The notes under the pieces are model-generated. The model was given only the letters and a program-made list of their open reading frames with translations. It ran no database searches and was not told the origin of the DNA. The position numbers were made by a program, and so were the translations under genes. Positions 23,797-35,310 of a DNA stretch of 64,000 bases are shown in pieces (within the stretch, counting starts at the first letter, position 1; every line of letters begins with the position of its first letter). Source of the DNA: Fasciola hepatica (taxonomy: Eukaryota > Platyhelminthes > Trematoda > Plagiorchiida > Fasciolidae); contig CANUEZ040000028.1 of the NCBI GenBank assembly GCA_948099385.1, positions 1,984,001 through 2,048,000 of the forward strand, written 5' to 3'.

Positions 23797-26150
23797 CACC
23801 ATCCGATGTCGCTGTTGACGTTGAAGACCTTCTGGACCTTGTTCCAACTGACAATCCCTATGCCGAACTCAAAGAAGTTGTCCAACGAACTCTAAAACTG
23901 GCTACTGAAATGCTCCGAGAATTGTTCAGTTCAGTTGATCTCGGTGACCAAACTCCTTCTCAACTCATGCGTCACATAAGGTCACTTTTGGTTGGTCGGA
24001 CGATGGACGACGCAATTTTCTGCTAGATTTGGGTTGATAAACTGCCTCTTCCTATGCAACAGGCGCTATCTATGCTAGAAGTAAATACGCCTCTAGACCA
24101 ACTAGCTCAGCATGCCGACCGAACGATGGAATGCTATCCATCCAGCCATTCGTGTTCACAACTAACGACGTCGGGTGCAAACTCGAATGAGAGGTCTTCT
24201 ATGAACTGTCCGGAAACTACATCACATACGACGTCCACGAAACCTGCTGTATCTCATCTTACTGGTTTTCGAGCTATGTCTCACCACTCAGATGCTCCAT
24301 TATTCAATCGTCCACCAAAAGCGATATGGTCGATCTGCAGGTAACCGTGCGCAAGTTATGCAGTCAGGTGAGTGCCATGTGCAACGTTTTAGCCAATGAG
24401 CCACATTCAAAATCTTTCATTCGCCAGCCTCGTTCCCGGTCTTGTACATGCCGCTCTCATGTATGGTGCTGGTATCACCGAACTTTCGGCTCACAGGCTC
24501 GCCAGTGTAACTCGTCGTGTTCTTTTCGTCAACACGCACCGTCAAACAACCAAGCCAGCCTGTAAAGGCGACGGCTGCGTCTAGCACTCCACAACAAAGT
24601 CGCCTATCTTACATCACAGACTAATCTCGTAATTTCCGATTCTTGATCGATAACGGCGCTGAAATCAGTGTCATTCTACCGCCTAAAATTCACCACCTAA
24701 AGCCACCACCACTGACCTTACAGGCGGTAAATGAAACATCAGTTTCAACTTTTGGTCAGCGGTCGCTCACAATTGGCTTTGGTCTCCGGCCACGTTTCCA
24801 GAGGATTTTCACCCAGGCCGATATACAGAATCCCTCAATGGGGCAGATTTCCTGTCATACTTTGGTCTGTTGGTTGACTTACTACACCGCAAATCGGTGG
24901 ATACTACTATTAACCTGTTTACCAGAGGCACGGGACGCCATGCACAATCGTTTGGCCTTCGAATGGCAGTTCCAAACTCACCTGGTGCTGACATTTTGAA
25001 GGATTTTCCAAGTCTTACTAAACCTTATCAGTTTACCGATCAGGTTCCACATTCCGTACGCCATCACATTACCACCAAAGGTCAACCCCTGCATCTTCAC
25101 CCTCGTCGTTTGCACTCCGACAAATTGAGACAGGCACGCCTTGAATTCGAACAAATGATGGACCTGGGAATAATCCGACGCTTGTCCAACCCATGGTCCA
25201 CGTCAGTACATATGGTTCCGATGTCATCAGGCGATTGAAGATCCTGGGAGGACTATCGTGCTCTCAACAAAATTACCGTTCCCAACTGGTACCTTATCCC
25301 ACATATACATGACTTCGCACACAACCTCTCTGGTAAGACCACATCTTCCAAGATCGAACTTGTCGGAGCATATCACCAAAACCCCGTGGCAGAAGTGGAC
25401 ATCCCGAAAACTGATATCACTACTGTTTTCGGAGTTTTTGAGTTCACTCGCATGCCCTTCGGGTTGCGTGACGCTGCTCAAACTTTTCAGCGCTTTATTG
25501 ACGAAATTTTACGTGGTCTCACATTTGCTTTTGGTTACATTGATAACATTCGTGTCGCCAGAAACTTACCAGAAGAGCATGCCACACAACTCCGATAACC
25601 TTTACGTTTTAGACAATATGACATCCAAATCAATCACAAGAAGTGTATTTTTCGAGTTATATTTCTCGACATCCTTGGCCATCACATCGATCAACATGGT
25701 ATCACTCCTATCTCAGACAAACCGAACAGTATTCCATTTTTTTCATTCCAAGAACCATTACACAATTACGCCGTTTCCTAGGAATTTTAAACTACTATCG
25801 TCGTTTCGTTCCGCGCTATGCTTCGGTTCTCCCACCTCTGACCAACCTCAAATCCACCTCGAAGGTTGTTGAGTTTACTCCCGAAGCCGAAGCAGTGTTC
25901 ATTACCGCCAAACAGGCTCTCTCGAATTCTTCTATGCTACACCATCTCAATTCAGACACAAACCTCGAGCTGATTCTCATCACAGATGCCTCCCCCACGG
26001 TTGTCGGTGCAGTTCTGCACCAGAAGATTCATGATAAACTTCAACCGTTGTACTTTTTCTCCCAGAAACTCCAGCCGACACAAAAACGTTATAGCACTTT
26101 CTCTCAAGAACTCCTAGCAATTTATTTGGCCATTCCGTCATCTCTTAGAG
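23796..26150 (+). repeat. Left arm of large inverted repeat
   Basis: It is the near-perfect reverse complement of 29245-31585. Translations of the two arms agree over long frames, with one Gln/Arg difference noticed at about 24820 and one 9-bp indel near 23806. The arms share the same inactivating lesions. Confidence 0.93.
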
Positions 26151-27300
26151 GGACGACAATTTTGTGTTTATGCGGATCACAAACCTTTGACCCAAGCTTT
26201 CAATATTCACCCAGAGAAGTGCGACACCTAGTCTTTATTTCTCAATTCACCGCTGAAATCCGCTACATTGAAGGATTTTCAAAAGTGTTAGATGATGCCT
26301 ATCCCATCCCAGTCTCCCACACATGTCCAATTCCCCCGTGTTTACCTGGTCAGAGATAGCGCAAACTCAAAAGGATAATCAGGACCTAATTCACTGTCGC
26401 TCTTCATCCTCCCTAACACTACAGGAATTTCCTCTTCCAAATGAAGAGTGATTTGCAGTGCGATTTTTCCACCTGTAAAACCTGACGCTTTGTTCTTGTC
26501 ATGTTCCGCCGCGTAATTTTTCACCATTTTTATTCGAAATCCCACTTTGGCGTACGTGCTACCCTGAAGCTCATTGTTGATCGCTATGTGTGGCCCCATA
26601 TGAACAACGACACTCGTTTTTGGGCTCAAACCTGCGTTCCTTACTAACGTTCCAAAGTTCATCGTCACGCACCTTCTTGTCCATTCCAATTCCCTTCTGT
26701 TGATACACATTTTTCTCACTTTCATCTAGATATAGTCTTTTACTACCTGCGGATGGATTCCGTTATCTACTCACTAAGGTTGGCCGCTCTGCTCGTTGGC
26801 CAATGGCCAGCCCTATTGTTGACCCATCTAGTGAAACTGTTTCTAAGACATTTTTGTGTCACTGGATTTCTACATTTGGCGTTCCCAATACAATCACCAC
26901 TGATAGAGGTGCTCACTTCCAATCCAAGGTTTTTTGTGATTTCACGTCTCCCCTTGGATATAAACACATCTGAACGACTGCTTATCATTCCGCATCAAAT
27001 GGACTCTTCGAAAGATTTCATCGTTAGCTGAAAGTTTATCTCACATGTACCTACAATACAAACAAGTGAACCGACGCTTTTCCTTTAATCATGTTGCATA
27101 TTTGTACTATCATGAAAGGAAATTTTGGATTTTTTCCCGCTGACTTAGTATTTGGCACCTCTCTTCAATTACCCGGAGGTTTGTTCCGTCCCACTAGCTC
27201 TACTGAGAAAACTCTTCTGCCTTCGAACTGTCTCATTTTATTGGTACAGAATACATCATTCATAAAAGATATGTGCTGGTCATAACCAAAATCGCGCATA
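23796..27300 (+). mobile_element. CsRn1-like Ty3/gypsy element A (gag to integrase, no 5' LTR)
   Basis: Gag is at 23796-24530: LVPTDNPYAELKEVVQRTL, SVDLGDQTPSQLMRHIRSL, then a CHCC box CWYHRTFGSQARQCNSSC near 24467, the signature of the CsRn1 clade. The protease has Asp-Asn-Gly (LIDNGAEISVI, about 24643) instead of D-T/S-G. RT runs 25030-25600 with FGVFEFTRMPFGLRDAAQTF; its active-site box is Tyr-Ile-Asp-Asn (25536-25547) instead of YIDD. RNase H is at 25960-26300 (LITDASPTVVGAVLHQ). The integrase has a degenerate zinc finger near 26540-26690 and a core near 26870-27040 (TITTDRGAHFQSKVF, NGLFERFH). Stops and frameshifts add to the defects. Positions 23796-26150 form the left arm of an inverted repeat. 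Confidence 0.9.
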
Positions 27301-27599
27301 AAAGGTTATTGGTCTGAAGACAGACCTAAACGGCCCGTCTGGCTGGTTTGTCTGGTTGCGCCCTGATTGGTTGATACAGTTCTGGCCAGTTTAGACGAAT
27401 GTTAACCGCTGACTGGCTCACTGATCGCTTAACTGCCCTTGTTCTTGTCGGCGATTCTGATCAGCTGATCACGCGCTCTCTGCTCCACTGAGGCAAGTCG
27501 TCTATTAGCAACGTGCTAGGTTCATTACATCACACCCGGTGAGTTTTTTGATTCTCTAAATAACATTGTTGATCCATCTAATTTTGTTCGTCATTTACA
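27301..27599. other. Junction zone between two gypsy pieces
   Basis: Low-information sequence between the integrase end of element A and the minus-strand RNase H at 27600. It may include 3' untranslated or LTR sequence, but no termini could be fixed. Confidence 0.35.
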
Positions 27600-28590
27600 A
27601 TCTTTCATGACCTCCAAATAAACTGCCAGAAGTTTCCTACCGAGTGTGCTGTACCTGAATTCAGTCGGCTGGAGAAATTTGGAGAAGAATGATATAGACT
27701 GTCAGGTGCCTTGTAATTGTTGCTGTACAATAGCACCAAAAACGAAGTTTAAAGCATCCGTTGATAGTCCCAGGAGAGGGTTTGGTAGGTGATGTGCAAC
27801 GGTGGCCACGTTGGAAATAGCCTGTTTCGGTTCGACCAAAGTGGAACCAGCATTCTCGGGGAATTCGAATGTTTTGGTCTTACCGCGTAGTAAATCTGTG
27901 AGAGATTGCATCAGCTGGGCACATTAATGAACAAAACGAAGGTAAAAGTTGACTACACCATCGAATCGTCGGGTTGTTTTGGACGATGAAGTTTCGGGAT
28001 ATTCAAGAATCGTCAGCACTTTACCTTGCATGGGTGAAAATGCCTTCGGATGATATCTCGTGACCAAGGAGAGTTACATTTTCTTGACCAAATGAACATT
28101 TCGCAGTGTTGATGGTCGCCCGATGTTGAGATAAACGTTTAGAAAATGATCATAAATGAACAGTTAGAGGTTGCGCTAGCGACTAAGATGTCATCTAAGT
28201 AGTATAAGCCCCTTCTTGGCAGACCTGATATATAAATCTCTGGAATGTTTGTGGCACGTTGCGAAGACCGAATGGCGTTCGGAGAAACTCAAGTAGATCA
28301 AACGGTGTGATTACAGCTGCCTTTCGGATGTTACTAGGATTAACGCAAATTTGACCATGCGCGAACTAAATCTATGCAACTGAAAATCGTGCAGCCACTT
28401 AAACTTTTTGTGAGGTCTTGGATATGTGGAACTGGATAGTGATCGGGCATGGTGCTATTGATTAGTGAGCTGTGATCACCACAAGGCCGCCAACGGTCAA
28501 CAGACCATTTTGGTACCTATGTATTGGAGAAGCCCAGGGTCTTGGAAATGATCTGATGATGCCGAGATCTAGTATGCGCTAAAACTCGGT
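27600..28590 (-). mobile_element. Ty3/gypsy RT-RNase H fragment
   Basis: On the minus strand, RT motifs are spread over several frames: DLGIIRSFPRPWASP, FLRTPFGLRNVPQTFQRFI near 28250, a Tyr-Leu-Asp-Asp box near 28190, and FGQENVTLLGHEISSEGIF near 28060. RNase H follows at 27600-27911: LLRGKTKTFEFPENAGSTLV, GLSTDALNFVFGAIVQQQLQ and YSTLGRKLLAVYLEVMK. It lies in the spacer of the large inverted repeat and belongs to a different gypsy copy from the arms. Confidence 0.82.
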
Positions 28591-28595
28591 CTTGG

Positions 28596-29245
28596 CTATT
28601 TTGAATTTAGAATAGCTTCACTGAACGCTAAAAGTTTCGGTGTTAGATTGCGCAACAATGCTTTGAAACACTGGGCCAGGTCAATTTTGTGACCTGATGC
28701 AATCAAGTGTCTTGCAATCGAAGAAGCTGGCGCTTTCACGTGGTTGTGTATTGCCCCAGTAGGTTGTGTCATCAAGATTGACAGCCATTTGGGTATGTGT
28801 TCTGATACTCGTTGAGTCAAGCAACGATCCGTCCTGCCAATGTATACCTCACCGCAACTGCAAGTGAACTGATAGACAATATGTAAGACATTGGGATCGG
28901 CAAGACTGTTTGAGTGATTTTGAAAACATAACCTTTTGGTCGTCTGCAGCAAACGCAACTGCGCCGCTGTGCATGTGTGCCTTAGAGCTGACTTGAGATT
29001 ACAACTTATTTGATTGAATAAATGATCTCCTTTAAAAGGCAAAGTGATAATAACTTGCTTCTTCTCCACGTTCATTGTTTTCACTCACCCAAGTCTCGGC
29101 CTCTGATGTTGTCTGATAAAATTCTCCGGATAACCGTTGGCCAGCAGCGTTCTTTTTTGTGAACTCCTCTTTGTTTTGTATTTGATCTTCTGTACAGATT
29201 TTCTGGGCTCTGTTGATGAGAGTTCTGACCAATCCACGTGATGAT
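28596..29245 (-). pseudogene. Penelope-like linker and GIY-YIG endonuclease
   Basis: From 29245 downward the strand reads SSRGLVRTLINRAQKICTED, the linker behind PLE RT, fused in frame to gypsy RNase H of the right arm. A frame at 29084-28596 holds the GIY-YIG nuclease: ALRHTCTAAQLRLL, then VLHIVYQFTCSCGEVYIGRT near 28860 (including the Cys-x-Cys before the YIG) and ARHLIASGHKIDLAQCFKAL. The frame shifts between the linker and the nuclease. In PLEs this domain nicks target DNA for insertion. Confidence 0.85.
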
Positions 29246-31585
29246 GGAATGGCTAAGTAAATTGTTAGGAGTTCTTGAGAGAAAGTGCTATAACGTTTTT
29301 GTGTCGGCTGGAGTTTCTGGGAGAAAAAGTACAACGGTTGAAGTTTATCATGAATCTTCTGGTGCAGAACTGCACCGACAACCGTGGGGGAGGCATCTGT
29401 GATGAGAATCAGCTCGAGGTTTGTGTCTGAATTGAGATGGTGTAGCATAGAAGAATTCGAGAGAGCCTGTTTGGCGGTAATGAACACTGCTTCGGCTTCG
29501 GGAGTAAACTCAACAACCTTCGAGGTGGATTTGAGGTTGGTCAGAGGTGGGAGAACCGAAGCATAGCGCGGAACGAAACGACGATAGTAGTTTAAAATTC
29601 CTAGGAAACGGCGTAATTGTGTAATGGTTCTTGGAATGAAAAAAATGGAATACTGTTCGGTTTGTCTGAGATAGGAGTGATACCATGTTGATCGATGTGA
29701 TGGCCAAGGATGTCGAGAAATATAACTCGAAAAATACACTTCTTGTGATTGATTTGGATGTCATATTGTCTAAAACGTAAAGGTTATCGGAGTTGTGTGG
29801 CATGCTCTTCTGGTAAGTTTCTGGCGACACGAATGTTATCAATGTAACCAAAAGCAAATGTGAGACCACGTAAAATTTCGTCAATAAAGCGCTGAAAAGT
29901 TTGAGCAGCGTCACGCAACCCGAAGGGCATGCGAGTGAACTCAAAAACTCCGAAAACAGTAGTGATATCAGTTTTCGGGATGTCCACTTCTGCCACGGGG
30001 TTTTGGTGATATGCTCCGACAAGTTCGATCTTGGAAGATGTGGTCTTACCAGAGAGGTTGTGTGCGAAGTCATGTATATGTGGGATAAGGTACCAGTTGG
30101 GAACGGTAATTTTGTTGAGAGCACGATAGTCCTCCCAGGATCTTCAATCGCCTGATGACATCGGAACCATATGTACTGACGTGGACCATGGGTTGGACAA
30201 GCGTCGGATTATTCCCAGGTCCATCATTTGTTCGAATTCAAGGCGTGCCTGTCTCAATTTGTCGGAGTGCAAACGACGAGGGTGAAGATGCAGGGGTTGA
30301 CCTTTGGTGGTAATGTGATGGCGTACGGAATGTGGAACCTGATCGGTAAACTGATAAGGTTTAGTAAGACTTGGAAAATCCTTCAAAATGTCAGCACCAG
30401 GTGAGTTTGGAACTGCCATTCGAAGGCCAAACGATTGTGCATGGCGTCCCGTGCCTCTGGTAAACAGGTTAATAGTAGTATCCACCGATTTGCGGTGTAG
30501 TAAGTCAACCAACAGACCAAAGTATGACAGGAAATCTGCCCCATTGAGGGATTCTGTATATCGGCCCGGGTGAAAATCCTCTGGAAACGTGGCCGGAGAC
30601 CAAAGCCAATTGTGAGCGACCGCTGACCAAAAGTTGAAACTGATGTTTCATTTACCGCCTGTAAGGTCAGTGGTGGTGGCTTTAGGTGGTGAATTTTAGG
30701 CGGTAGAATGACACTGATTTCAGCGCCGTTATCGATCAAGAATCGGAAATTACGAGATTAGTCTGTGATGTAAGATAGGCGACTTTGTTGTGGAGTGCTA
30801 GACGCAGCCGTCGCCTTTACAGGCTGGCTTGGTTGTTTGACGGTGCGTGTTGACGAAAAGAACACGACGAGTTACACTGGCGAGCCTGTGAGCCGAAAGT
30901 TCGGTGATACCAGCACCATACATGAGAGCGGCATGTACAAGACCGGGAACGAGGCTGGCGAATGAAAGATTTTGAATGTGGCTCATTGGCTAAAACGTTG
31001 CACATGGCACTCACCTGACTGCATAACTTGCGCACGGTTACCTGCAGATCGACCATATCGCTTTTGGTGGACGATTGAATAATGGAGCATCTGAGTGGTG
31101 AGACATAGCTCGAAAACCAGTAAGATGAGATACAGCAGGTTTCGTGGACGTCGTATGTGATGTAGTTTCCGGACAGTTCATAGAAGACCTCTCATTCGAG
31201 TTTGCACCCGACGTCGTTAGTTGTGAACACGAATGGCTGGATGGATAGCATTCCATCGTTCGGTCGGCATGCTGAGCTAGTTGGTCTAGAGGCGTATTTA
31301 CTTCTAGCATAGATAGCGCCTGTTGCATAGGAAGAGGCAGTTTATCAACCCAAATCTAGCAGAAAATTGCGTCGTCCATCGTCCGACCAACCAAAAGTGA
31401 CCTTATGTGACGCATGAGTTGAGAAGGAGTTTGGTCACCGAGATCAACTGAACTGAACAATTCTCGGAGCATTTCAGTAGCCAGTTTTAGAGTTCGTTGG
31501 ACAACTTCTTTGAGTTCGGCATAGGGATTGTCAGTTGGAACAAGGTCCAGAAGGTCTTCAACGTCAACGGATGGTGAGGTGTGCG
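29245..31585 (-). repeat. Right arm of large inverted repeat
   Basis: Reverse complement of 23796-26150. The outer edge continues into upstream gag and the LTR, which the left arm lacks. The inner edge continues into Penelope sequence instead of the rest of RNase H and integrase. Confidence 0.93.
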
Positions 31586-31762
31586 TAACGTAGGAATAAC
31601 GAATGCGCTCGTTATCAATGTGGCGAGTACTGAAAATGGCCTTAGTTTGTCGGAATTAAACGCGAGGGTTTTTTTTGGATGAATGTAGGCAGTTTGACCG
31701 CGACGTCGTGTGTGTCGGAGGGACCGTTGTCAGACATTATGTAAGTGTAACCTGCACACAAT

Positions 31763-31779
31763 AATATCCGGGCTCCCCA
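31763..31779 (-). promoter_or_regulatory. Putative primer-binding site of element B
   Basis: On the minus strand TGGGGAGCCCGG follows the LTR end (CCGCCACA) after AAT. The position and the initial TGG fit tRNA priming. The tRNA was not identified. Confidence 0.6.
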
Positions 31780-31782
31780 ATT

Positions 31783-32352
31783 TGTGGCGGAATTAGCATT
31801 CCCTATATGTCCAACTGTTTTAAGGCGAGAGAACGACACGACACCGCTTCGGCTTGGTGACGTGTATAGCGCGCATAGCGCAAGCGTGCGCCAAGCCTGG
31901 GCTCAGGTGTGTTAGCAGGGGCGCAAGTGTGTGAGCAGGTACGCGATTCAGAGTCGTGTTATTAGAAACGCAAGGCAAGCGCACAATCAGAACAAATCAC
32001 AGTAATCCAATGTTCGATGGATCAACGACGTCTGGAATGGAGTGCGACTTGCTTTAACCTTATGTGTGTGTGTGCGTATCTATCTACACACGGACCGGAT
32101 TTGAATCGATTGTCAGTAATGAACGTGTGTGTGAGTGAGACGAATTGATTGCATGTGGGGCTGTTAGGGCCGAACAGAGAGCAAAAATAGAAATGACTGC
32201 GTGGGCACATGCGATCGACTGCGGATCTGCGTGTAGATTGTCTGACATGGTTATGATCGTGTCGATCGTGAATCGTGGACCGATAAATAGATCGAGCAAA
32301 TGCCCGAAAAATGAGAGTTGAGATTGTGGCAAAAATCAATGTCTATACTACA
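31783..32352 (-). repeat. 5' LTR of CsRn1-like element B (about 570 bp)
   Basis: On the minus strand it starts TGTAGTATAGACATTG and ends GGAATTAGC-complement through CCGCCACA, giving TG...CA ends. It is followed by a primer-binding site and gag. At its outer edge (32353) it abuts RNase H of another gypsy element exactly where the DAS-D-F motif would be, so the element probably inserted into that element. No second LTR is seen, so the boundaries rest on the terminal motifs alone. Confidence 0.7.
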
Positions 32353-34010
32353 AGACTTCGTTGTTGGTGCTAACCTACAACAAGTACAAAGCACCTGACA
32401 GCCTATAATATTCTTCTCCAAACGTCTGCAGCCAACTGAATCCAGGTATAGCACACTCGGAAGGGAACTTCTACCAGTTTTCTTGGCTGTCCGTCCCTTC
32501 CTGTACCTGTTGAAAGTTAGACAATTCATCATCTTCACGGACCGCAAGCCAACCATCTTCTCTGAGCGGTCAACCACAGACCGGTACTCACCCAGGGAAT
32601 TCCGTCAGCTAGATTATATCACTCAGGCCGCAGAGGATATACGACATATCTCAGGTGAACTTAACTCTGTGGCAGATTCTGTTTCTAGCATCCGTCTTAT
32701 TACGCCAACCAGTGGCATCGATATGACAGCTATTGTCTCAGCGCAAGTACGTGACCCAGAAGTCGAGCAATTTCGTCACAGCAGCTCTCTCCAACTCGAA
32801 CCAGTGTCACTCATTTCATTGGAGAGCACGATTTGTGCGACGCGTCGCAGACTATTCCTCGTGTACTGGTACCATTTGCATTCAGGAAGGGCATTTTTAG
32901 GACCCTGTATGGACTGTCACGCCCCGGCATACGAGCCTGGGTTAAACTCGTGACTGAGCGTTTCGTGTGGCCAGAAAGAAATAAGGATATAAGTGAGTGA
33001 GCAGGCCGTTCCTTAGAATGCCAGCGATCTAAAGTACACAGGCATACACAAAGTCCTTTCGGCAAGTCTGCTACACCGGATGCAAGTTTCCATCACGTGC
33101 ATGTCGATCTGGTGGGAGCTCTGCCTCTATCCAGGAGATTCACTTATCTATTAACATTTTAGACCTTTCTTGAGGTAGGCCTAGGCGATGTCTTTAGAAG
33201 ACTGTTCATCCGAAACAGCAGCACGTGCTTCTCTAGAAGGATGGGTAGCCCCACTGAGGTGCTCTGATGTTGTGACCACCGATCGGGGAACCCATCTCCA
33301 AGGTTCTTTTTTTACCTGATAAATATATTGGTAGGCAAACATGTGAGAACTAATGCGTGCCATCCAACTGCAAACGGTTTGATCGAGAGTTTTCATAAAC
33401 AAATCAAGGCAACTTTAAGAGCTCATGCAAGCCAGACATGGCAACAGACGCTGCCTTTTGTCTTGTTAGGTATTCGAAGACTGGTGAAAGCCAAAAGAGT
33501 TGTTGTTCGGATGTCCCCTTCGGTTACCGGAGTGACTAGTTAAACCACACCCTCCCCATCCATTTAACTATTCCGACTAACCCTAATACCTAAATCAGTT
33601 TGCGCGTGACCTGCACGCAGCATCGACTAGAGTGCAAAGCATACCAATGTACATACCTAAGGAGCTGCCATATGCACACGAGTCTTCTTGCGTACGGATG
33701 GTACACGGCACTCGCTTTAGGCTCGTCATTCAGGCCCGCATCAAGTTCTAGAGCGGAAAGAAAAGTGCTACGTCATAGCACTGAAGGGTAAACGAGAAAC
33801 GGTTTCCGTAATTAGACTGCTACTCACGGGAGTAGAGATATCATTAGTTTCACCTCAAACATGTCCAGCCCCGACTGTCATACCCGCACCCGGAACTACA
33901 GTACCTACAGGTGGGATTCAATAAACCCCGAACCCGTGGTACAACATGATCGTCGTGGTCGGGTCGTATTAAAATCCATACCTTTCGTAGACTACTTCTT
34001 GTATATCTAA
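32353..34010 (+). mobile_element. Ty3/gypsy RNase H-integrase-C-terminus, 5' cut by an LTR insertion
   Basis: RNase H begins at DFVVGANLQQVQ and continues with FFSKRLQPTESRYSTLGREL (32410-32470). A 156-codon frame at 32483-32953 carries FTDRKPTIFSE, YSPREFRQLDYITQ and HISGELNSVAD. The integrase zinc finger is at 32890-33040 and the core at 33270-33540, with a TTDRGTHL-type motif and HPTANGLIESFHKQIKATLR; the catalytic Glu is kept. The C-terminal tail (ALKGKRETVSVIRLL, near 33780-33830) runs on to about 34000. Multiple frameshifts make it inactive. Confidence 0.85.
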
Positions 34011-34670
34011 TCATGAGTAAGATTTTATTCTTATCGTTATTAAGTCTTCTCAAAACAAAAAGAACAAGACATCATTCTTACAGTTTTGTTTGTTTTCTGT
34101 GCGCACTGGATCGCTTAGGACTAACACTCATGTGCTTGTTTTCCTTTATTTTCTCGACCTTTGAGTTTCTATTCAGAGAATGATTCTTCTGTCTAGTCTA
34201 TCTATCTGCGACAAGGACGAGTGTGTACCATCGTCTATACGCATGTGAAGGTTTTGAAACCCCAGCATTTTTTCTGGAAAACCCGACCAGTTTTTACTGG
34301 CAGATAACCCTCTGCGACGACTCTGTACACTCGACTCAAGGAAGAACAATATTTACCTACCATAATTACCGGGGAAATTATCCAGCCATCAAGAAATCCC
34401 GCAGACGAACATGTACCATTCCACTTCTTTTCGCTCTATCTCCAACGCTATAAATTAGTCGTCATCCACATTCTAATTGTTGTCATTGTCATCTTTTTTG
34501 TCGTTTTCCCAACAGAATGAAACTTTCTTCGGTAGAAACGAACAGTCAATTTCGAAGACATCTCCCTCAGTCTTCTAGCGGGGAGGTTGTTTAGTGACAC
34601 TGCATTCACTTCTGGCAATCATCATCTTTATTGCCCCCCCCCCCCTCAAGGTATAAACTTTGTTTCATCA
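34011..34670. other. Unassigned region with a C12 run
   Basis: Twelve consecutive C occur at 34634-34645. No coding motif is recognised. It may include 3' sequence of the minus-strand BEL/Pao element. Confidence 0.4.
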
Positions 34671-34822
34671 CTCCAAACCAAGCTGTTCCTGGTTTGACCG
34701 CCAATATGACACACGCTCTTGTGAGTTCTCCCCGATAGTTCTCAGGTTTGCATAAACATCTTTGTCGCTCGCAACTTTGGTTTTCTGACTGCTAGCGAAG
34801 CATCATTTGATTCGTGACTGTA
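34671..34822 (-). repeat. Unidentified dispersed repeat, copy 2
   Basis: Reverse complement of the repeat at 790-975. On the minus strand it lies directly behind the BEL/Pao integrase, so the repeat may be a 3' part of that element type. Confidence 0.5.
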
Positions 34823-34852
34823 GTTATCGACCGCGTCCGTAGGATATTCGTC

Positions 34853-35310
34853 TCAGTAGCCCTGCACATTAAATCTATCTCTGGGGTCGCAGTATACAGG
34901 AAAGATGGGTCTGTCATTTTGTGTGCGCTCTACTTCCGTCAGAATAGCAATGAGAATTTCGTCACTCACAGTCTGTTTGCCCATAAGTACTTGGAAAACC
35001 GCTTTCGCTAACCGAGTTATTCTCTCCCAAACCCCACCTCCATGACTGCATGCGGGTGGTCGGAAGTGCCACTTAATCTTCCTCACCGAGCAGCTTTTGA
35101 TTGTTTTGTTTTGGCTCAATTCATCCAACACTTTTTATTTCATTCGCGGCACCAACGAGATTAGATCCGTTATCACAATAGATCGTTCTTGGATTATCCC
35201 TTTGTTCGGTTAGTCTTATCACTACCAAAGGCAAAGAATCCGTACTCACTGTATGAATTCCTTCTGTGCACAGTTTGGGATCTCAGACACGTAAATAAGC
35301 ATCCTCCGTG
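34853..35310 (-). pseudogene. BEL/Pao integrase core
   Basis: The minus strand reads GCLFTCLRSQTVH, then (one frameshift away) STDSLPLVVIRLTEQRDNPR, TIYCDNGSNLVGAANEIKSV, and in the frame 35131-34853 IKWHFRPPACSHGGGVWERI, LMGKQTVSDEILIAILTEVE and NDRPI. The CDNG and PPA-H-GG-WER motifs are diagnostic of BEL/Pao integrases, and the catalytic Asp and Glu-bearing segment are visible. The upstream part of the same element lies at 40520-43990, separated by the gypsy element at 36016-40021. Confidence 0.88.

Larger units (their letters stand above)
29245..31782 (-). mobile_element. CsRn1-like Ty3/gypsy element B (gag to RNase H, with 5' LTR)
   Basis: It reads from a gag start near 31738 (MSDNGPSDTHDVAVKLPTF) through DNERIRYSYV to the shared gag-protease-RT-RNase H segment (29245-31585). 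Its reading frames match element A, including the same CHCC box, Asp-Asn-Gly protease motif and Tyr-Ile-Asp-Asn RT box. A frameshift in an A-run near 31675 breaks gag. At 29245, within RNase H, it switches to PLE sequence, so it lacks integrase and a 3' LTR. Confidence 0.88.

Noticed and set aside
29384..30573. Minus/plus shadow frames duplicated at 25227-25481, 24809-24994 and 29901-30155
   Set aside because: Antisense frames of the gypsy arms; their duplication only reflects the inverted repeat.
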